Positions 35,490 through 49,075 of a DNA stretch of 64,000 nucleotides are shown here, piece after piece. Below the pieces are notes generated by a model. It was not told the DNA's origin and did no database searches. It saw only the letters and a list, made by a program, of their open reading frames with translations. Position 1 is the stretch's first letter. Each line of letters begins with the position of its first letter. The position numbers were made by a program, and so were the translations under genes. The DNA comes from Calliopum simillimum (lineage: Eukaryota; Arthropoda; Insecta; Diptera; Lauxaniidae), in the NCBI GenBank assembly GCA_951812925.1, contig OX638370.1, positions 109,382,897 through 109,446,896 on the forward strand, written 5' to 3'.

Positions 35490-36572
35490 ATTAGAAAATC
35501 CAAAAAATACCCATTTCTCGTGGTTTTTCTCCAGCACGTCACATTTTTTTTAATCGATTTTTGAAGTCTTTTTATCCACTGTACATGAAAAAACCAAAAA
35601 TACCCCATTCTTTTGATAAATCGATGAATTTAACTACATGATCCTTACATCTGAGGCGTATCATGTGTTCAGCAAACTTATGCAGGATATTGCGGAGAAT
35701 ATTTTTGTATAAAATTTTAGCCCTGTTTAACTTCCACATGTGGGTAATTTTTGCCCTTTTCTTAAAATGGTACAAAAATGACACCTAAAATAGGGAAATA
35801 TTGAGTCAGTATGTACTGCAGAAATATTCGCTATAAAATTTCACTACTAGTTTCTAAGCACGTAAAGGTCGAACTTTTCGTCTTTGGTAACTCTAAGTGA
35901 AATTTTTTGTAGGATATTTTTGCAAAATTTTTTAACCCATTGTGGCTCAGTTTTAGAAAAAATGGTCAAAAAGACCCATAAAAACAGGATATAATAGGTT
36001 TATTTATTTTAGGAAAATGATCCTTGTGTGATTTCGCTATGATCTCGTGGGAACGAGTTTTGTCCAAAATGTAGTCTTAGAGTTTTACAGTGGGGTGAAA
36101 TTTGTAAAATATTTATTGTTAGAACTGCTTACTGATTTTAACGATTTTTTGCTTTCGGGATAAAATTTTGCTTTTTAAGTGTTCAGCAACTAGTAGTGAA
36201 ATTGTATAGCAAATATTTCTGTAGTACATACTGACTCAATATTCCCCTGTTTTAGGTGTCATTTTTGTACCTTTTAAGAAAAGGGCAAAAGTGACCCACA
36301 TGTGGAGGTTGTGCAGGGTTAAAATTTTCTACAAAAATATTCCCCGCAATATTTTGCATAAGTTTGCTGAACACACAATACACCTCAAATGTAAGGATCA
36401 TGTAGTTAAATTCCTCGATTTAACACAAGAATGTGGTATTTTTGTTTTTTTCATGTACAGTGAATAAAATAAGTTCAAAAATCGATTAAAAAAAATGTGA
36501 CGTGCTGGGGAAAAACCACGAGACACGGGTTTTTTTTTAACGTCTACTTTGAGAATTTTTTGGATTTTCTCA
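35490..36572. mobile_element. Foldback element family F4, copy 1 (about 1.08 kb)
   Basis: The left arm (35490-35835) runs AAAATCCAAAAAAT, TGGTTTTTCTCCAGCACGTC, ATCGATTTTTGAAG, CACTGTACATGAAAAAAC, ATGATCCTTACATCTGAGG, CACATGTGGGTAA. The right arm (36185-36572) is its reverse complement. Between them sits unrelated sequence, including an arm of the 32.0-kb hairpin family. The same arms occur as the inner part of 49836-51327. Frames in several phases are open because of the palindrome; no domain is seen. Confidence 0.8.
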
Positions 36573-36593
36573 TGTGTTTTTTTTGTGTCGAAC

Positions 36594-37580
36594 GGTGTTA
36601 TATGTGTGCATACCTTGAAGTTACGAAGCCTCTGAGAAGTAGTAGAGAAGGCGTAGACCACTTAAAAATTATAACCTAGTGGGGATTTAAAATGTACTCC
36701 CGCGGAGTTATGGCGAAAACAAAATTTTCTGAAATTTTTTACAAAAAAAGCATTTCTTGCTTCAGCCTAACGTTTTAGAGAAAATGTTATCATTCAAAAA
36801 TCTTAGCCAATTATATGATCTTTCTAATAGTGGAATTTATTTATAGGGCTCAAAAAGATTTTGAAAAGTTCTGGACCTTTAAAGTTGATACTTTTAATTT
36901 GTTTCCTATGTTTTGATTTTGGCAGCCATTTTAGTATGAAGAAGGTCCTAACATATCATTTTATAATTTTTTTTGAAATTTTGGTTAAAATTTCGTTAAT
37001 GCAGTAACACAGTTACTATACCAAGTTTTTGATTTAAGGTCCGAAAAAAATACTTTTATGTAACAACTCACGCTTTACTCGCATGTATTGCGCTGCATAT
37101 GATGCGTGCTGTGCTTTCTCTACTTCAAATGAATTGTTGTTAAAAAGTATTTTTTTCTGACCTGAATGAAAGAAATTATTATGACAAATGTACCACCAAA
37201 TTAAAGGAAATTTAACAGAAATTCCAAAAAAATTATAAAAAGGTTTATTAATAGGATTTTTTTCATACTAAAATGGCCGCTAAAATCAAAAAATAGGAAA
37301 AAAATTTAAATTATATAATTTAAAAGCCCGGAACTTTTCGAAAGTCTTTTGAAGTCTATAAACCAAATGAACTCCTGGAAAGCTCATACAATTAAGTAAA
37401 AATGTTTTGCATGAAAAGTTTTCTTTAAAATGTTAGGGTGGCCCATAAAAATCAGAAAATCAGTTTTTACCCTATAACTCTTCAGGTGTACATTTTAGAC
37501 CCCTCGCGGTTGTAATTTTTTGTTAATCTAAGCCTTCTCTATCACTTCTCAGAAGCTTTGTAATGTAATGCAATACACCC
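36594..37580. mobile_element. Inverted-repeat element family F3, copy 2
   Basis: The left part reads GTTACGAAGCCTCTGAGAAG, GTAGAGAAGGCGTAGA, CGGAGTTATGG. The right part reverse-complemented reads GGGTGTATTGCATTACATTA, AAGCTTCTGAGAAGTGATAG, AGAGTTATAGGGTAAAAACT. It matches the copy at 28989-29677 on both arms, and the loop is continuous here (CCAATTATATGATCTTTC, TTATAGGGCTCAAAAAG) where copy 1 carries the LINE. Non-coding. Confidence 0.75.
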
Positions 37581-38835
37581 AATGTTGTTTCTTATGATAC
37601 AATAGACCACATTGTTAATTTCATAAGCAAGAAATAGATTAGCTACAATTTTATAAGTTAAATATTTTTCTTAAGATTCACTAGTTTTCTTAAGAAAGAT
37701 GTTTTTTTTTGTGCTAATCTTAATTTTAATTCATTGTTTACTTTTTATGTCTCATTTTATCAGATTTTCTATTTAAATGATAATTTAGCATTCTTTCGAA
37801 TTCTATAATTTATTACAACCACAGCAAACTTTAACAATTAAAACCAAATTCATATGGCTAAAAAACTTTATGCCATGAATTATCACTTAATTGAGTTTAA
37901 TGACGGTCAATTGTACGAAGAAAAAAACTTTACAAACTTTTGCAGTCGCTTCATTTGGCCTTACATTTATGCATTGTTACAATGATTTTCCACTTTCGAA
38001 ATTTTTTAGCCAAAATTTATCCTTGACTTAAGGATATTTGCAACTAAACGCAAACGACAATGAACTTTTTTTTACAGCAAACGGAAAGATGCCAACGAAA
38101 ACTTTATGCCCTACAGCTGTTTGCAACTGTTGCAAATTTTTTGGGCCAATCAGGCTAAATAATTAACATAACAATTATTTTAATTGGGTTGCATTAAATA
38201 TGCAAGAGATAAATCTAAATCTCCTTACAGTTTAACATAAGTTGTTTTGCATAAGTTTTTCGAAAAAAACTTTTAAGAACTTTTGGCAGATTTTGAATTT
38301 GCAGAAATCAGTTACAAAATTGAAATTTTTAACTAAGAATAATTATTTAAGTATCATATGCCGTACGAGCAATCATGAAACTATTGCTTGAAATACAAGT
38401 AGTAAATAATTCTCCACTTAACCACCTAAAAGTCGTTGTCTTTCAAAAATCTTAGTTTTTGGAAAAACTTTTATACAGGTAGTTTTCAACAAATTGAGAT
38501 AAAACAACTTTGAATTATATCTAAAGTGGCGTACTTGCTGCAAGCTGGTAGCAATGGTCAAATGCATCAAGAATTGACGTTGGAAGGCAATAAAAAAGAC
38601 ATTATTTTCCTTTCTTTTTTAACTTTAACACTTTTTTATACTACACAGTATTTTTATTTTACTCATAATAAGTATTTATGTTTTATTCTCCAACACTAAG
38701 CTCCTTTCAAGTTTTTTTAATTTTTAACAATTTTCACTCCAAGCAGCTGCGCAAAATGGTTTTTCTTCAAATGCTTAATTTTGTGTGTATTCGATGACGG
38801 AACGTTTTGACGTTTCTGACGTTTTGTCAAAAGTT
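37581..38835. other. Non-coding AT-rich DNA
   Basis: A/T tracts only. No repeat end or gene recognised. Confidence 0.55.
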
Positions 38836-38837
38836 TT

Positions 38838-39055
38838 TACACAATTTTGGTATAAAATTTATTACAATTTTGGTATAAAATTTATTACAATTTTGGTATA
38901 AAATTTATTACAATTTTGGTGTAAAATTTATAGTTCATAACAATTTTGGTATAAATTTTGAAGTTTTGTCAAAAGTTTTTATACAATTTTGGTATAAAAT
39001 TTATTACAATTTTGGTATGAAATTTAAAGTTCATAACAATTTTGGCTTAGAAGTT
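38838..39055 (+). repeat. Tandem 23-bp minisatellite
   Basis: ACAATTTTGGTATAAAATTT followed by ATT is repeated head to tail from about 38840 to 38935 (four near-identical units). After a spacer containing AAGTTTTGTCAAAAGTTTTT there are two or three more units to about 39050. The spacer phrase TTTTGTCAAAAGTTTTTA also precedes the first block, so a higher-order duplication is likely. It is non-coding. Confidence 0.85.
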
Positions 39056-41884
39056 AAACGTTTTTGGTTTAGAAAATCTTTATAGAAAAAAATTGAATGA
39101 ATTATATAAAAAAATTGGAATACATAAGTTTATAAAAACAAATAGTATAAATAAGTTTATACTTTATCCCTAAACTTTTTGCTCTGTACTTTTCAAATGT
39201 AAGTTTCACTTCCTTCATTTGTACAAAGTAAGTATTTTTCAGAAAAAGTACAATTCTTGTCCCGGTGCCCATCCCGAAATACCAGTATTTGGTTATTGTT
39301 ATCCCAAAATCCCGGGAATCAAAATGTAACGCGGGATTGCAAACCCTAGTTTAAATACAAACTTTCAAAAATAAAATGTTGTCACTCATACGTCATGGGT
39401 TGCAAATTAACTGAAACTGCAAATAAACGTGCACACAATTAACATTTCTAAACAAACTTGACATGGCTTGTGGCTAATTACATATTCCTTCAGTTGCTTA
39501 TAGAATGTCTAAATAAACCTTACAAAAGATATGATAAATTTATCATTGCAAAGAAGTAGCGATGCAAATTCTAAGAAACACACACACAAATGATGAATGA
39601 TGTATGTGAAAGTTGTCAGTCACACACTCATACACTGCTACACTTAAAAATTTGTTAAATACATAAACAAGTTTGCAGCTAAAGGAAGATATTCGCATAC
39701 ATGCATAAATACACCGCTCTAATGTCTGTAAATAAATAAAGCAAAAAGCTTTTGACAAGTAAACACACTAACAAATACACACAGTGACAGCTCGCACTTA
39801 ACTTTTGTCTATTCATACACACACTCGCACACTCGCTTATTTAGTTATAAATTTGTGGATGAAGAAAATGTTTGGTTTTGTGCAACTTTATCAAATTAAT
39901 TATTACTCAAGTGACACTTTGCCAGCATTAACTCATGGAAAATTTTGCTGGTTTGATGTTGGCGTTTGTAATGGCAAGCACCACCACCACCACCCTCTGT
40001 TGACGTTGGCTTGCGTGGCATTACCTAAATGCAGCAGTTTATGTGGCCTGTCCTTGTTGTCTTTGTGTTTGTTAACAATTAAGAGTTGAATTTGTTGCAT
40101 GTCTCTCGATGGCTTAACGGAAGTGGCAAGGGATAAGCCAACGGTATTTTGCATGCAGTCAAATTGTATTCAAATTCAAATTCACGTTGATTTGCTTACA
40201 ATTTGTGGCGGTTGGAGTGGTTTCTTCGTCGTGATGCTTCACTATTAAGCGTGACATAATCCCAATAGTTGTTTGGACTATTTGGTTTGATTGGAATTTA
40301 CAAAGCTCTTGATTATACGTTCGATAAACGAAAATAATAAATTGAATTTCATGCTAAATTCGAAGAAATTCTTGTATTTATTTGACATTTTCTTTTATAA
40401 TGAAATTTATTCCTTGCAATGTAGAAAAACAGCTCATACGCTGAGCTTTAATGAAGTTAATGATTGTATATGAATCACTTGATCCAAGTTTTTTTTTCTT
40501 TTGGAAATTTTTTTCTTATTTTTTCATATTTTTGATAATGAGAAAAATTCTGAAAACAAAGTCAAAAGTCGAAAAATGTTGAGAAAACTGCGAAAATTTT
40601 TTTTTTTCCAAAATGTTGAAAATACGCAACATTTCAGTCGCTCCTTTATTATAACATCTAGGAAAAAATCTATTAATCTACGTTTGATTTAAGTTCCAAA
40701 TTCAAATTCAAACAAATCATTTTACCTTTTGCATAAAGCACATAAATACATGAATTGTTCGCTGCAATTTTCAATTAAATTTATTTCAATTTACAACACA
40801 GCTTTGTTGTTGAGCCAAGCGTTTAAGCTTTTAGCATCAATGCAGCTTTGCGTGTCAAAGATTTAATTTACTCCACTTCAAAGAGATATACACCGAGATG
40901 CTTATTTGCATTTTGAATATTTTAATTCAAAAGTATTTGATTGTGTGAAAATTTTAATGGAAGTTATTTGATGGCATTTTGCTAAAATTTTGTAATTTAA
41001 ATATCCACATAAATGCAAGTAACGTAACGTAATGGAAATTTACATTACATTACACAGACGTTTTGTGTGTAATTTCAATGTCAAGACACTGTGCATTTAG
41101 GAATATTTTATTTGCTGTGTGTGTGGAGTTATGCATGCAAACAATACGATTTGCATATTTACTTAATTTTGTGTATAAATTCATTTTTATTTTAATAAAA
41201 AATAAATTTTAACAAAAACATTTTAAGTAGAAATGTTAAATGTTTTGTAAAGATTTTGCTGAAATTGTGTGAAAATGCTTTATGGCAAGGCAATGTGTTT
41301 AGAAACACATAATTATCAGAGTCAGAACACAATTAGCTATAAAAGATTTACCTTTAACAAAAATTAAAATAATAGAATTATTTAATATTAAATTCTGGAA
41401 TGTGAGGTAAACTTACGTAAAATTTTGTCTTTAAATCTCAGTTATCACTTTCTAAAAGTTTGAACTCTGAATTATGGTGCAGTGACAAAGTGGATTTTTG
41501 AAAGTAAAATTGAATCTGAATGTCTTATAGACCTTGATAGCGAGTTTAAAATTGCGAAAAAGCACTTAAGAACGAAATAAGCACTAATTCATCACTAAAA
41601 ACACTAAATCTGGTGGGAAAAGAAATAAGCTGGCATCACTGTGTCAAAGTCAAAGTCAAATGGAAAGAAAATTGGAGAAATATTTGAAGAAAAAAGCGTC
41701 CCTGCTGAAAAAACAAGCATTTCCCGGTCTGCGTTGCTATAGCTTCTCTTATACAAAGGATGGGACATCTCAAATAAAATTAAACCAAAGAAAGTAAATT
41801 GTACCTATGCAATTTTCTATACGTAATAAATCTCATGTCTCATACATATACCAAATCTCATCTATGCCGATTAAAAAAACAAAA
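39056..41884. other. Non-coding; includes one CRE-like site
   Basis: 39255-39350 contains GGTGCCCATCCCGAAATACC, AATCCCGGGAATC and GGGATTGCAAACCCTAG, which looks like the end of an unrecognised repeat. 39375-39397 carries the CRE-like 20-mer in reverse. 39820-40090 has CA/CACC-rich tracts. No gene supported. Confidence 0.5.
39375..39397 (-). repeat. CRE-like 20-mer, single site
   Basis: The minus strand reads CATGACGTATGAGTGACAAC then ATT, matching the dispersed consensus with a small insertion near its end. Confidence 0.5.
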
Positions 41885-42460
41885 AAAAAAAAAAATTTTT
41901 AAGAATTCTTGGTTCCGACATCCAGGGGTGCAAGGGGGGACCCTTGGGGTGAAAAAATTGTTTTTCACTAATATGTCATAAAAAGTCATTAAACGCGTAG
42001 AAAACACGAAAAAACCAAAACAAAAATTTATATAATTTTTAATTTTTCCAAACTGTTGTGATAAGTCATAAAACGCATAGAAAACATGAAGAAAATTAAA
42101 AAAAAAATTAATTTTTGGTTCCGTCATTCCTTGGACCCTTGGGAGAAAAAATTTGTTTACGCTAAAATGTCGTACAAAGTCATGAAACGCGTAGAAAAAG
42201 ATGTATTTTTCACTATAATGTCGTAAAAAGTCATGAAACTCGTAGAAAACGCGAAAAAACGAAAAAAAATTTTTTAATTTTTAGTTTTTCCAAGGGGGGA
42301 CCTTTGGTTGAAAATTTATTATTTTTCACTAAAATGTTGTAAAAAGTCATAAACGCATAGAAAACACGAAAAAAAGAAAAAAAAATTATTTAATTTTTCC
42401 AAGGGGGGACCATTGGGAGAACAAATTTTTTTACTAAAATGTTGTAAAAAGTCATTACAA
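41885..42460. repeat. Tandem repeat array, AAGGGGGGACC-type units
   Basis: Units carry CAAGGGGGGACC-TTGGG, then a block with TTTTTCACTAAAATGTCGTA, AAAAGTCATGAAACGCGTAG and AAAACACGAAAAAA. GGGGGGACC boxes lie at about 41934, 42295 and 42403, with decayed intermediates at about 42125, and AAAGTCAT boxes occur at least seven times. The unit length varies (about 100-190 bp). It is non-coding. Confidence 0.8.
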
Positions 42461-44640
42461 ACACGGATAACTGTGCAGACATAAGCTTTTAGGCAATATA
42501 ATGATAGAGTTGTTTAGTAATATTTGCAATGTAGGGTACTTACCTTTGTCCTAAGCCAAAGATAACACCCTTACTAGTTTGTGTCGAATGCGAATCTCTT
42601 TTAAAACGGACATAATCGTTACAATCATAGTATTTCGAGCAAAAATGCTTTACATTCTGAACTTTTCTCAACATTTCTTTTTGTTTTTTTTAATTTTACG
42701 ATTTTAGCACAGGGAAGGCACAGTAAAGGCTATAAAAATTTTGCGCTTACGTCTCCATAAATTTAAAGCAAAATATTAAATTTTAAAAACTTTTAAATTT
42801 TTTCTGAACTCTGAACTTTATGGCTGCACAGCACAAACATTAACCACCTCATAATGAAGCTTTACAAGTGAGATCCCCAAAGATTTTTTTTAGAATTTTT
42901 AATATTTTGAACAGCATGATATGAAACTTTTTTTAATTCCAATGAAAAGAATATTTAACCTGCTACTGCTGGTGTTGGTGTTGTATAATCATGATAATCA
43001 TCATAATCTTAAATCATCCCGAGATATCTATTTAAAAATCCAATAAACTGCTTTTCTACGAAAAATTTCATACACCGTACACACACCAACACCAACTGAA
43101 AAACAAAGTTAAAAGCTTTTCGAAGCTTAAAGGCTGCCCTTGGCATGATTTCACTTGAGCGTTGATTGTGTATTTTTACCTTTTAAATGCGAATATCTTT
43201 TGGGGGCGTAAAGCAACACCTTGTTGTATATATATATATATTTTTTTTAAATGAAGCAAAGCATTTTTGTTTTTATCTACAGTGAGCCGCAAGCAGTACT
43301 TTTCTGATTTAATCGTATTAATTTTAGCTTTTCTTTTATTTGTTTGCTTTTTGTTAAGGATTTTATTACTTAAAGCATTCATGCATTCCAGTCCTTTAGC
43401 TATCCTTTTGCTTATTTTAAGTTCATTAAAGTTTATCTGTCAGATTATGCTGTTTAATTTATATTGCAAATATCAATATGTACCTTTTTTTGAATTTATG
43501 TCTTGTAACAATTCCTAAACAAACACAACCATACGTAGATTTTAAATAGTTGATATTTGTGTTGGTAACCAAACTCATTAGCAGTTTATGCACTCATACA
43601 CTCATATACTTCGAAGGCACTTAGCACGCATACATAAGCGTATTGGCACACGTGCTTTTTCGAAACGTGAGTTTGCATTTAATGAGTTTTCTACGTTTAA
43701 ACAGGTATAATATTTGTTTTTTGATAAAAACTTTAACTAGGATATACGCACTTTGATGTTTGAAACTTTACTGCTCAGCTGAAACTGCTGGGTTTCGTAG
43801 ACAAAATATAAATTTTTTCTTTGAACTATGGAAACAGAAACAGTTTATGTCAAAAAGTATCAAATATCATCAAAATAGGCGAAAAGTAACGTCGGAAAAC
43901 ATTATAAATTTGGAAGTGTATCTTACATTCCTAAGTTTTTGCTTGTTTTATAGTACGATATTTTGCATTTTTGCTCGCAAAATATCTGGCCTCAAATTAG
44001 TTGGTTAATTGCCAACTGTTGTAATTATGTATGGGCATTTTCATGGTGTCAAACGTGACCATCGAAATAAAACAAAATGTTATTTGACAATAGGCTTTAC
44101 TTATAGTTCTTAATAAGCCCTATAATTGGTGCTTTGGTTGATTAAGGGCAATTTTTCGTTTTCAAGATAACTGCAAAAAACAAAGGCGTTCGAACGGGAC
44201 AAAAACAGAAGTGGTTTTTGCGGCCCACAATTTAAACGCCGATTTCAGTGAAAGGTGTGGCCATATTTTTTGATGTGACTAATTTTAGAATATTGTGTAT
44301 TGATGTCTCTTAATAATGGTTTTGATTTTACCGAAAAACAATTCCCATTTTTTTTTAATATAGTATAAGTTTAACCACGGTCACACAGGACGTGTCGCAT
44401 GGGACATTTTTTCCACTATACAAATTTCAAATTGAATTAGGATTGCTCAGTGTACGTTGCTTCACATTATCTTGTGAAGTTGAAGTGGCATCAGCAATTT
44501 TTTCAAAAGACGTGATTTGTCCCAATCTATTTTACAAGCGCACCAAATCTCATTAGTGATGAATTGTTTTTAAGGGGCATGGCACCACCCATTTTCTCAG
44601 TGATCACTATTTGTCCCGGTGCTCTGTTTACATTTATTAA
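42461..44640. other. Non-coding AT-rich DNA with repeat fragments
   Basis: 42525-42580 (TTTGCAATGTAGGGTACTTA, ACACCCTTACTAG) matches one terminus of dispersed family D. (TA)n lies at about 43228-43242. 44570-44605 has a GGCATGGCACCACCC box of the same kind. No gene recognised. Confidence 0.55.
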
Positions 44641-44643
44641 ATT

Positions 44644-45203
44644 GTAACGAAACTTTTGCCGCTAGCTTGGGTGTAGCCGGCGGTGCCCGGGGTTCGTATA
44701 CAAAAATTTATTCCCCCGCCAAGGAAAGGAACACTTTTCGCAATTTTCTGGGTGTTATTTCACTTTATTGTCCCTCAAAAGCACTCTTAAGATATATTAA
44801 AATACAAGCTTAGTAATACGGGTGACGAATACGGTGAGTATAGATGATGAGGATATCTGTAAGTGGTGAATAACAACCAATCCAGGTGTCGTGCTTCCTT
44901 GCAGGCTTGTCGCGTCACCGGTCTGTGTTTTTCATCCAGACGTCAGAGTTCAAGAGAGTCGCGTCACCGCTGCCTCTCCGTTGTCCTCTACAAACCTGTC
45001 ATTGTCTGTCTTGTTTGTTCATGAGAGCCCGCGCCACTGCTCGGTAAGGTCAGGAAATTCTGCAGAAAACAAAGTCTACGGTCTGGGTTTGCTTGAAAGT
45101 CTCAGTTTCGTCAACGTATGGTTGAAATATTTTAAGAACACGTCTTACCTCGTTGCCGGTTGGGTTACTAGAGAACGATACCACCACCCGAACTTACATT
45201 ACA
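44644..45203 (-). mobile_element. Candidate solo LTR (GC-richer block)
   Basis: This block is conspicuously richer in G+C than its surroundings and is bounded by TGTAACGAAAC on the left and ACTTACATTACA on the right, i.e. TG...CA with short inverted ends. On the minus strand it ends with GGGACAATAAAGTG, a potential polyadenylation signal, about 140 bp before the terminus. I could not find a convincing target-site duplication or an adjacent primer-binding site, and the 115-codon plus-strand frame here has no recognisable domain. It could instead be another kind of repeat or a host exon or UTR. Confidence 0.3.
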
Positions 45204-48200
45204 TCATTCCGTTCCGATCAGCTGTTTCCTTTTATTGATAAGATTTGATAGTTGGCACTCACTGTTTCGGACCAGGGCTCCTGCTGCACGCGATAATCAT
45301 GCAATTATCGTTCAAATGTTTATCATGCGGTAGCACGATAGTTTGTCAAGCCCGTTGGATGCGATTGTCCTAAAACAATCTACTTTCTAAAAAATCCTTA
45401 GTTTTAAATTAACTACACTTATTTAACTGGAAATTTAAGTATTACTTATTTTAAACTTAATTAGTTCTTAATATTATTAATGCTTTAAATACAAGTAGTT
45501 ATTATTAAGATGTGGACGCAAATGAGAGTTTCGATTTGTGTCCTTACGCCCGCTGTATAATCGCACTCATTTTAAAGCTGTTGGACCAACAAAAAAAAAA
45601 CATGTAATGCAATTATGGGTTTAATACATTCAGTAGTAAAGTTGTGGTGGTATTGTATACATGAAAACTTTACATAACGTAAAACTTAAATTACTGATAA
45701 TTGTGACGAGATGAAAATTTTTTCCAATACTTTTCTCATAATCAGCACACTAAAATCTATGGGAATCACTTTTTGAAATTAAGAATAAAAAACCATTGTT
45801 GGACTGAACTAATTTCAAAGGCAACCATAAGCACCGTGTTCAAATTGCATGTTAACAAAGTCAATATAAACACTTGAAGAAGTATGTGGTTTACGTAGTC
45901 CACCCAATAAACTACTTAATACAAAGTTGGGACTTTTAAAACACTTCACGACTTGTACTGTAATAAAAATCATCTTTGTATGCAAATTCTGACATTATTT
46001 TTTCAAAAGGCTTAACTTAACAATATAATAAATAATTTACGATGTACATGTTTATGCCTTTGGTGACCGAATTTCATCTTCGAAACGTTTTACTAATTCT
46101 TTGCATTTCATCTATGTGATGCAAAAGAGGACACTTTTATGCATGCGCCAACATTTATCAGTAGTTAATCTGAAGAATACTGGTGGCAAGACTCGCGCGC
46201 GCTAAGCCAAAAAATAAAGTATCATGAGAGCGTTGCGTTAAATCGCATTAACAACCCAAGAATCGCAAAACACAGCGCGCCGGTAATAAAATTACAACAA
46301 AATAATGATGATGATGGGACTTCGCTTTAATGGAAATAAAAGAAGAAGAAAAACAGAAAAAATAAACATTTAAATAAATCCCCAAGCGATTTTGATGCCA
46401 TGTAAAGTGTAGGCAGTGACGGCTAATAAAATGTGGCTGCTAAAGTGGCTAAAACATATGAGTAGGGTGTTAATTGAAAGTTTGTTTTTTAGCAGCCAAC
46501 AATATGATTTTTATATTCTTTGAGAATATATAATACTGAATAAAGTTTATAAAATACTTTGGCTTTAAATTACAACAGAGCTGAGTTATTCTGAAATGAA
46601 ATAATCCAAGTAACATGACGTATGAGTAACATTCAATCAATTTATCTACAAAAATAGACTCAATTTATTTGTCAAAAACTTTAAATCGATTTAACTTAGA
46701 GCATAATGTATTCAGGAACTCAGTTTGTTTTCATCAGCTCTATTAAACTCCAAAATTTCATTCGCGGCTGCTGGCAATAAAGCGCAATATTTTCACAAAT
46801 CTATTGCCTACTTTTCGGCATTAAGCTTTAAAAATGCAACTAAACAGTTTGTGCAATGATTAACTAAATTAAAAATGTTAATGTATCATTAAAATAAATC
46901 CACTCTAACGTTTAACCACACATAGCGGAAGCGGAAATAAAACTTCATGGTGGTGACTTTCGAACGCAAAAATATAATATGAGATTACTTTAATTTCGAG
47001 CGAATTTTTCTCCAATTTTTTTTCGCTGGCTTTTCCTTCACCCTACTCTTAAAACATATTGGTTAAAAAATGTTGGTTGCTGTGGTTTTTCTTGTTGTTG
47101 TGTTGGTGTTGCTGCTAATGCTGTTGTGGTTGTATTTAAGCAAAATTAGCAAAGAAATTTCTTCACTGCTGCTGACGCTGCTGCGTGGTTTTTGGTCTTA
47201 GAATATCATGTTGATGATGCTGCTCCTGCCTTTGCTTTTTGATGAAAATTCAATTAGGAGTCATCCTATTAAGATCTGTTGCTGTTGTTGTTGTTGTTGT
47301 TGTTGTTGTTGTCTGGAGTGCGTGTATGCTTGCATTGCCGTCGTTATTTTGATGAGTTTGTTGTTGTCGTGTCCTTAGTGTCGTCCTTATTTATTCCACT
47401 TTGTTTTTTTGATGAGTTTTTATCTTCTCATGGTGTTTCTTAATTAAGTAGCTGTGTTTCTACTTAAAGTGGTGATTTATTAACATTTTTGATGTAGCGT
47501 TAATTATTTCATAAATTCAATTTTGCATAATTATGTAGGCCTTAGCATAAAAAAATCCTCGAAATTTCCAAAGAAACTGAGTTTAAATAAAAAAACAAAT
47601 TTTACATACATAGAGATCATAATGATAAATGCGTTAAATGACTCGAATAGCGTTATATTTTTCCAACATTTTGTGGAATGAGATTCAAAAAAACTTATTC
47701 GGGGCGTCACCTTTGGCATTGCTAAATATAGAACACTTTATATTACACATAATAAAAGATCCCGCGATAAAGAGCCTAAGACTCAGAGTAACTCCGTGAG
47801 CATGCCATTTACAAGATTGATTGGGGAGCTTCCACTATATTTTTCCCAAATTCCAAAATCTTATACAGAACTTACAATTCGATTACCTACACTGTGCATT
47901 ACAAAATTTTGAATGAGATCTCGATAACTTTTTTTCTTTAGGATCGCTGATTTTGAATAGTCGTGTCTTAACCTTTCTTTGTGGAGTGAATTTGACGTGC
48001 CCAAGAGCCTGTTCAAATCAATGACTAAATTGTTGATGAGTTAGAGAAAGTTGAGCACATAAAACCGGAAATTTCCCTGAAGTTACAATTTCTCTCGAAA
48101 CCCCGTTATATCTTTTTTGGGGTATTTTATAAGACCTTTTGTGAGATTTTGGCCAGAGCATTGAAACAGTCCGCATAAAAAAACTGAACTGGGTTATTGA

Positions 48201-48235
48201 CTATATCAAACAGGGTATACTGATTTTAAGCAGAC
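45204..48235. other. Non-coding; (TGT)n and one CRE-like site
   Basis: 47276-47312 is a (GTT)n run of about ten units, with GTT/GCTGCTG-rich flanks from 47090. GC-richer words occur at 46190-46290 (CTCGCGCGCGC, CAGCGCGCCGG). No repeat ends or genes recognised otherwise. Confidence 0.5.
46614..46633 (+). repeat. CRE-like 20-mer, single site
   Basis: CATGACGTATGAGTAACATT, the best match to the dispersed consensus. Confidence 0.5.
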
Positions 48236-48239
48236 CTTC

Positions 48240-48520
48240 TAACTTTTAAACTTTTATTCAAAATGTTTTGCAAATGAAAGTTTTTGAAAACTTTTTTTGC
48301 ATTAGAGTTTATGAAAACTTCGATGATAAAAAGTTTTTAATAACTTTTACTTGAAAAGATTTTTCTAAACTTTAATTTTCAATAGTTTTTTGAAACAGTT
48401 TTTAAAAACTTTAATCCATAAAAGATTTTTTATAAAATTATTTTGAAAAAGTTTGTAAAAACTTTAATTTTTAGAAGTTTTTCAAAAAACTTCTCACATA
48501 AAATTTATTTTTGGATAAAA
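48240..48520. repeat. AAGTTTTTnAAAACTTT palindromic minisatellite
   Basis: AAAGTTTTT and AAAAACTTTA words alternate every 25-35 bp, each pair forming a small palindrome. The same sequence resumes at about 49120-49175 and 49590-49740. The array has therefore been split, by the 108-bp tandem block and by the TA-flanked MITE at 49181-49538. Non-coding. Confidence 0.7.
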
Positions 48521-48669
48521 ACGAGGCAACAAAAAAATATGTATTGAAAAAGATCCCGTGACTGAAATATAAGAAATAACATGCTTATCTATAGAGCTGT
48601 AAGATAAAATGTGACCGTTTTGGGCTTATGTTTGGAAAAAGTTTTATTGCACCAAACGATGGAGAAACA

Positions 48670-49075
48670 TCCAAAATATATTATCGACCTTTCTCCATCG
48701 TTTGGTGCTATAAATTTTTTTTTACAAAAATGGGGCCAAAACGATTTCTTAGAGGGATCTGCGACACCACTGGTTATGTCCGAAATCTATTTTCGAACTA
48801 TACCCATCGCTTGGTGCAACTAAATTTTTTACAAAAATGGGCTAAAAACAGTCACTGAGAGGGGTCACGGACACCCCTGGTCATGTCCAAAATGTATTTT
48901 CGACCTTTCTCATCATTTGGTGCAATAATTTTTTTTTACAAAAATGATCCCAAAACGGTCACTTATAGGGGTCGGGGACTTCTCTGGTCATATCTTAAAA
49001 ATAATTTCGACCTTTTCCCAACGATTGATGCAATAATTTTTTTTTAATAAAAATAGGCCCAAAACGGTCGTGCCT
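48670..49075 (+). repeat. Tandem repeat, about 108-bp units (4 copies)
   Basis: Each unit carries TTTTCGACCTTTCTC, CATCGTTTGGTGCAATAA, TTTTTTTTACAAAAATG, CCAAAACGGTCACT, GAGGGGTC and GGACACCCCTGGTCATGTCC. Unit starts are near 48680, 48790, 48896 and 49004. An incomplete inverted element (TTTGGAAAAAGTTTTATTGC, ACCAAACGATGGAGAAA) precedes unit 1 and pairs with it. Non-coding, despite short frames. Confidence 0.85.

Noticed and set aside
44891..45238. 115-codon plus-strand frame
   Set aside because: Lies in the LTR-like block, partly outside its end, and shows no known domain.
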